Below, one piece after another: positions 12,337-13,036 of a DNA stretch of 13,036 nt. Position numbers and translations under genes: made by a program. Position 1 is the stretch's first letter; each line of letters starts with the position of its first letter. The notes beneath the pieces were generated by a model. It made no database searches. It was not told the DNA's origin and worked only from the letters and a program-made list of their open reading frames with translations. Source of the DNA: JAWVZB01 sp033722375 (GTDB lineage Bacteria; Actinomycetota; Nitriliruptoria; Nitriliruptorales; Nitriliruptoraceae); assembly GCA_033722375.1 (NCBI GenBank), contig JAWVZB010000086.1, positions 1 through 13,036 of the forward strand, read 5' to 3'.

Positions 12337-13036
12337 TCACCGACTGACCGCCGTCGGGTCGACGGCCGCCGGTACCGCGTTCTCGTAGGCCTCGACGACC
12401 TCGCTCAGCCCGAGCGCGAGGTCGCCGATGACGATCCCCTGGCCCCCCACCGTGCCGATGTCGGTGATCGGAACCGCGGCGTCCTGACAGAGCTCTGCGA
12501 GCCTCGGGATGTTGGCGGCCGTCGCGCTGACGATCACCCGTCCGGGCGATTCGCTGAACAGCGACTGGACCAGCGGCACCTCGTCGTCGAGGTGGACATC
12601 GACGCCGACGTCACCGGCCACCGCACTCTCCACCAACGCGGTCAAAAGGCCCCCACCGGACACGTCGTGGGCGCTGCGGAGCAGCCCGGCCCTGGCCGCC
12701 TCGGCGAGCACGGTGCCGAGCGCTGCTTCGGCTTCGAGGTCGACAGGGGCGAGCGTGCCTCCGAGCGGCTCGCCGAGGAACCGCTGGAGCTCGCTGCCGG
12801 CCAGCCCGGACCGCACGGGCTCGCCCAGCACGAAGATCACGTCCCCCTGCCGCTGGAACGCCAGCGGGACCGCGTCCTCGGCACGGTCGAGGACCCCGAG
12901 GACGCCGACCACCGGCGTCGGGTGGATCGCGGTCAGCTCCCCCTCGTCGTCGCGGGTCTCGTTGTAGAACGACACGTTGCCGCCGGTGACAGGGATCCCG
13001 AGCGCCTCGGCCGCCTCGCCGAGCCCGGCGACCGCC
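12337..13036 (-). CDS. purL: Phosphoribosylformylglycinamidine synthase subunit II, C-terminal part (cut by the right edge)
   Basis: Fourth step of purine synthesis: FGAR plus glutamine-derived ammonia plus ATP give FGAM. Only the last 232 residues are visible. They run in frame from the right edge as AVAGLGEAAEALGIPVTGGN, then VSFYNE, and end VDPTAVSR before TGA at 12339-12337. Conserved PurL blocks are TGGNVSFYNE, IHPTPVVGVLGVLD, RSAHDVSGGGLLTALVESA and FSESPGRVIVSA. A C-terminal glutaminase domain is absent, so this is the small-type PurL (about 740-760 residues) that works with PurQ and PurS, as in actinobacteria and B. subtilis; neither partner gene is in view. A start inside the frame at 12975 is only an internal GTG. 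It probably heads the purL-ORF-purF row on the minus strand. Confidence 0.95.
   Translation of the reverse strand, partial: AVAGLGEAAEALGIPVTGGNVSFYNETRDDEGELTAIHPTPVVGVLGVLDRAEDAVPLAFQRQGDVIFVLGEPVRSGLAGSELQRFLGEPLGGTLAPVDLEAEAALGTVLAEAARAGLLRSAHDVSGGGLLTALVESAVAGDVGVDVHLDDEVPLVQSLFSESPGRVIVSATAANIPRLAELCQDAAVPITDIGTVGGQGIVIGDLALGLSEVVEAYENAVPAAVDPTAVSR

Noticed and set aside
1..13036. CRISPR arrays, tRNA or rRNA genes, insertion sequences, phage genes, defence or toxin-antitoxin modules
   Set aside because: Looked for across the window on both strands; no spaced repeats, tRNA-like cloverleaf, transposase or integrase motifs, or known defence domains were seen.

Overview
The window is chromosomal DNA from a high-G+C actinobacterium. 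Coding is dense, GTG and TTG starts are common, and Shine-Dalgarno sites are strong (GGAGG type). Marker genes fit this: a BldC-type regulator, an actinobacterial homodimeric AceE, an NAD-dependent branched-chain amino acid dehydrogenase and a three-subunit-type PurL. The order purL-purF-purM-(branched-chain amino acid dehydrogenase)-conserved hypothetical-bldC resembles, as I remember it, the neighbourhood of bldC and vdh in Streptomyces. The proteins do not read like close Streptomyces orthologues, so a deeper or less sampled actinobacterial lineage (for example Nitriliruptoria or Acidimicrobiia) is plausible; this is inference.

Layout, left to right. Positions 1-330 (minus) hold the N-terminal 110 residues of thymidine kinase, cut by the left edge. 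Positions 564-3320 (minus) hold aceE, the pyruvate dehydrogenase E1 subunit. From 3434 a plus-strand block runs: a small lipoprotein, an unrecognised charged protein with a TTG start, and a threonine/serine dehydratase lacking an ACT domain. Positions 5440-6547 (minus) hold a conserved hypothetical gene followed by bldC. The branched-chain amino acid dehydrogenase diverges from this pair (6618-7685, plus). A minus-strand purine cluster fills the rest: the end of purL (right edge), a 62-codon unknown ORF, purF, purM, and a sulfotransferase joined to purM by a 4-nt ATGA overlap. A plus-strand lipoprotein with two META (HslJ-like) domains lies between purF and purM.

Functionally this is mainly central metabolism: pyruvate to acetyl-CoA (AceE), Thr/Ser deamination to 2-oxo acids, branched-chain amino acid deamination, IMP synthesis (PurL, PurF, PurM) and thymidine salvage, plus a developmental-type regulator and two cell-surface lipoproteins. 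I see no mobile element, CRISPR array, tRNA, rRNA or obvious novel multi-gene system. The more interesting points are the purM-sulfotransferase coupling, the META lipoprotein splitting purF from purM, the unknown small ORF and AT-rich palindrome between purL and purF, and the hairpins built around stop codons. No gene-free stretch exceeds 300 bases; the longest is 331-563.
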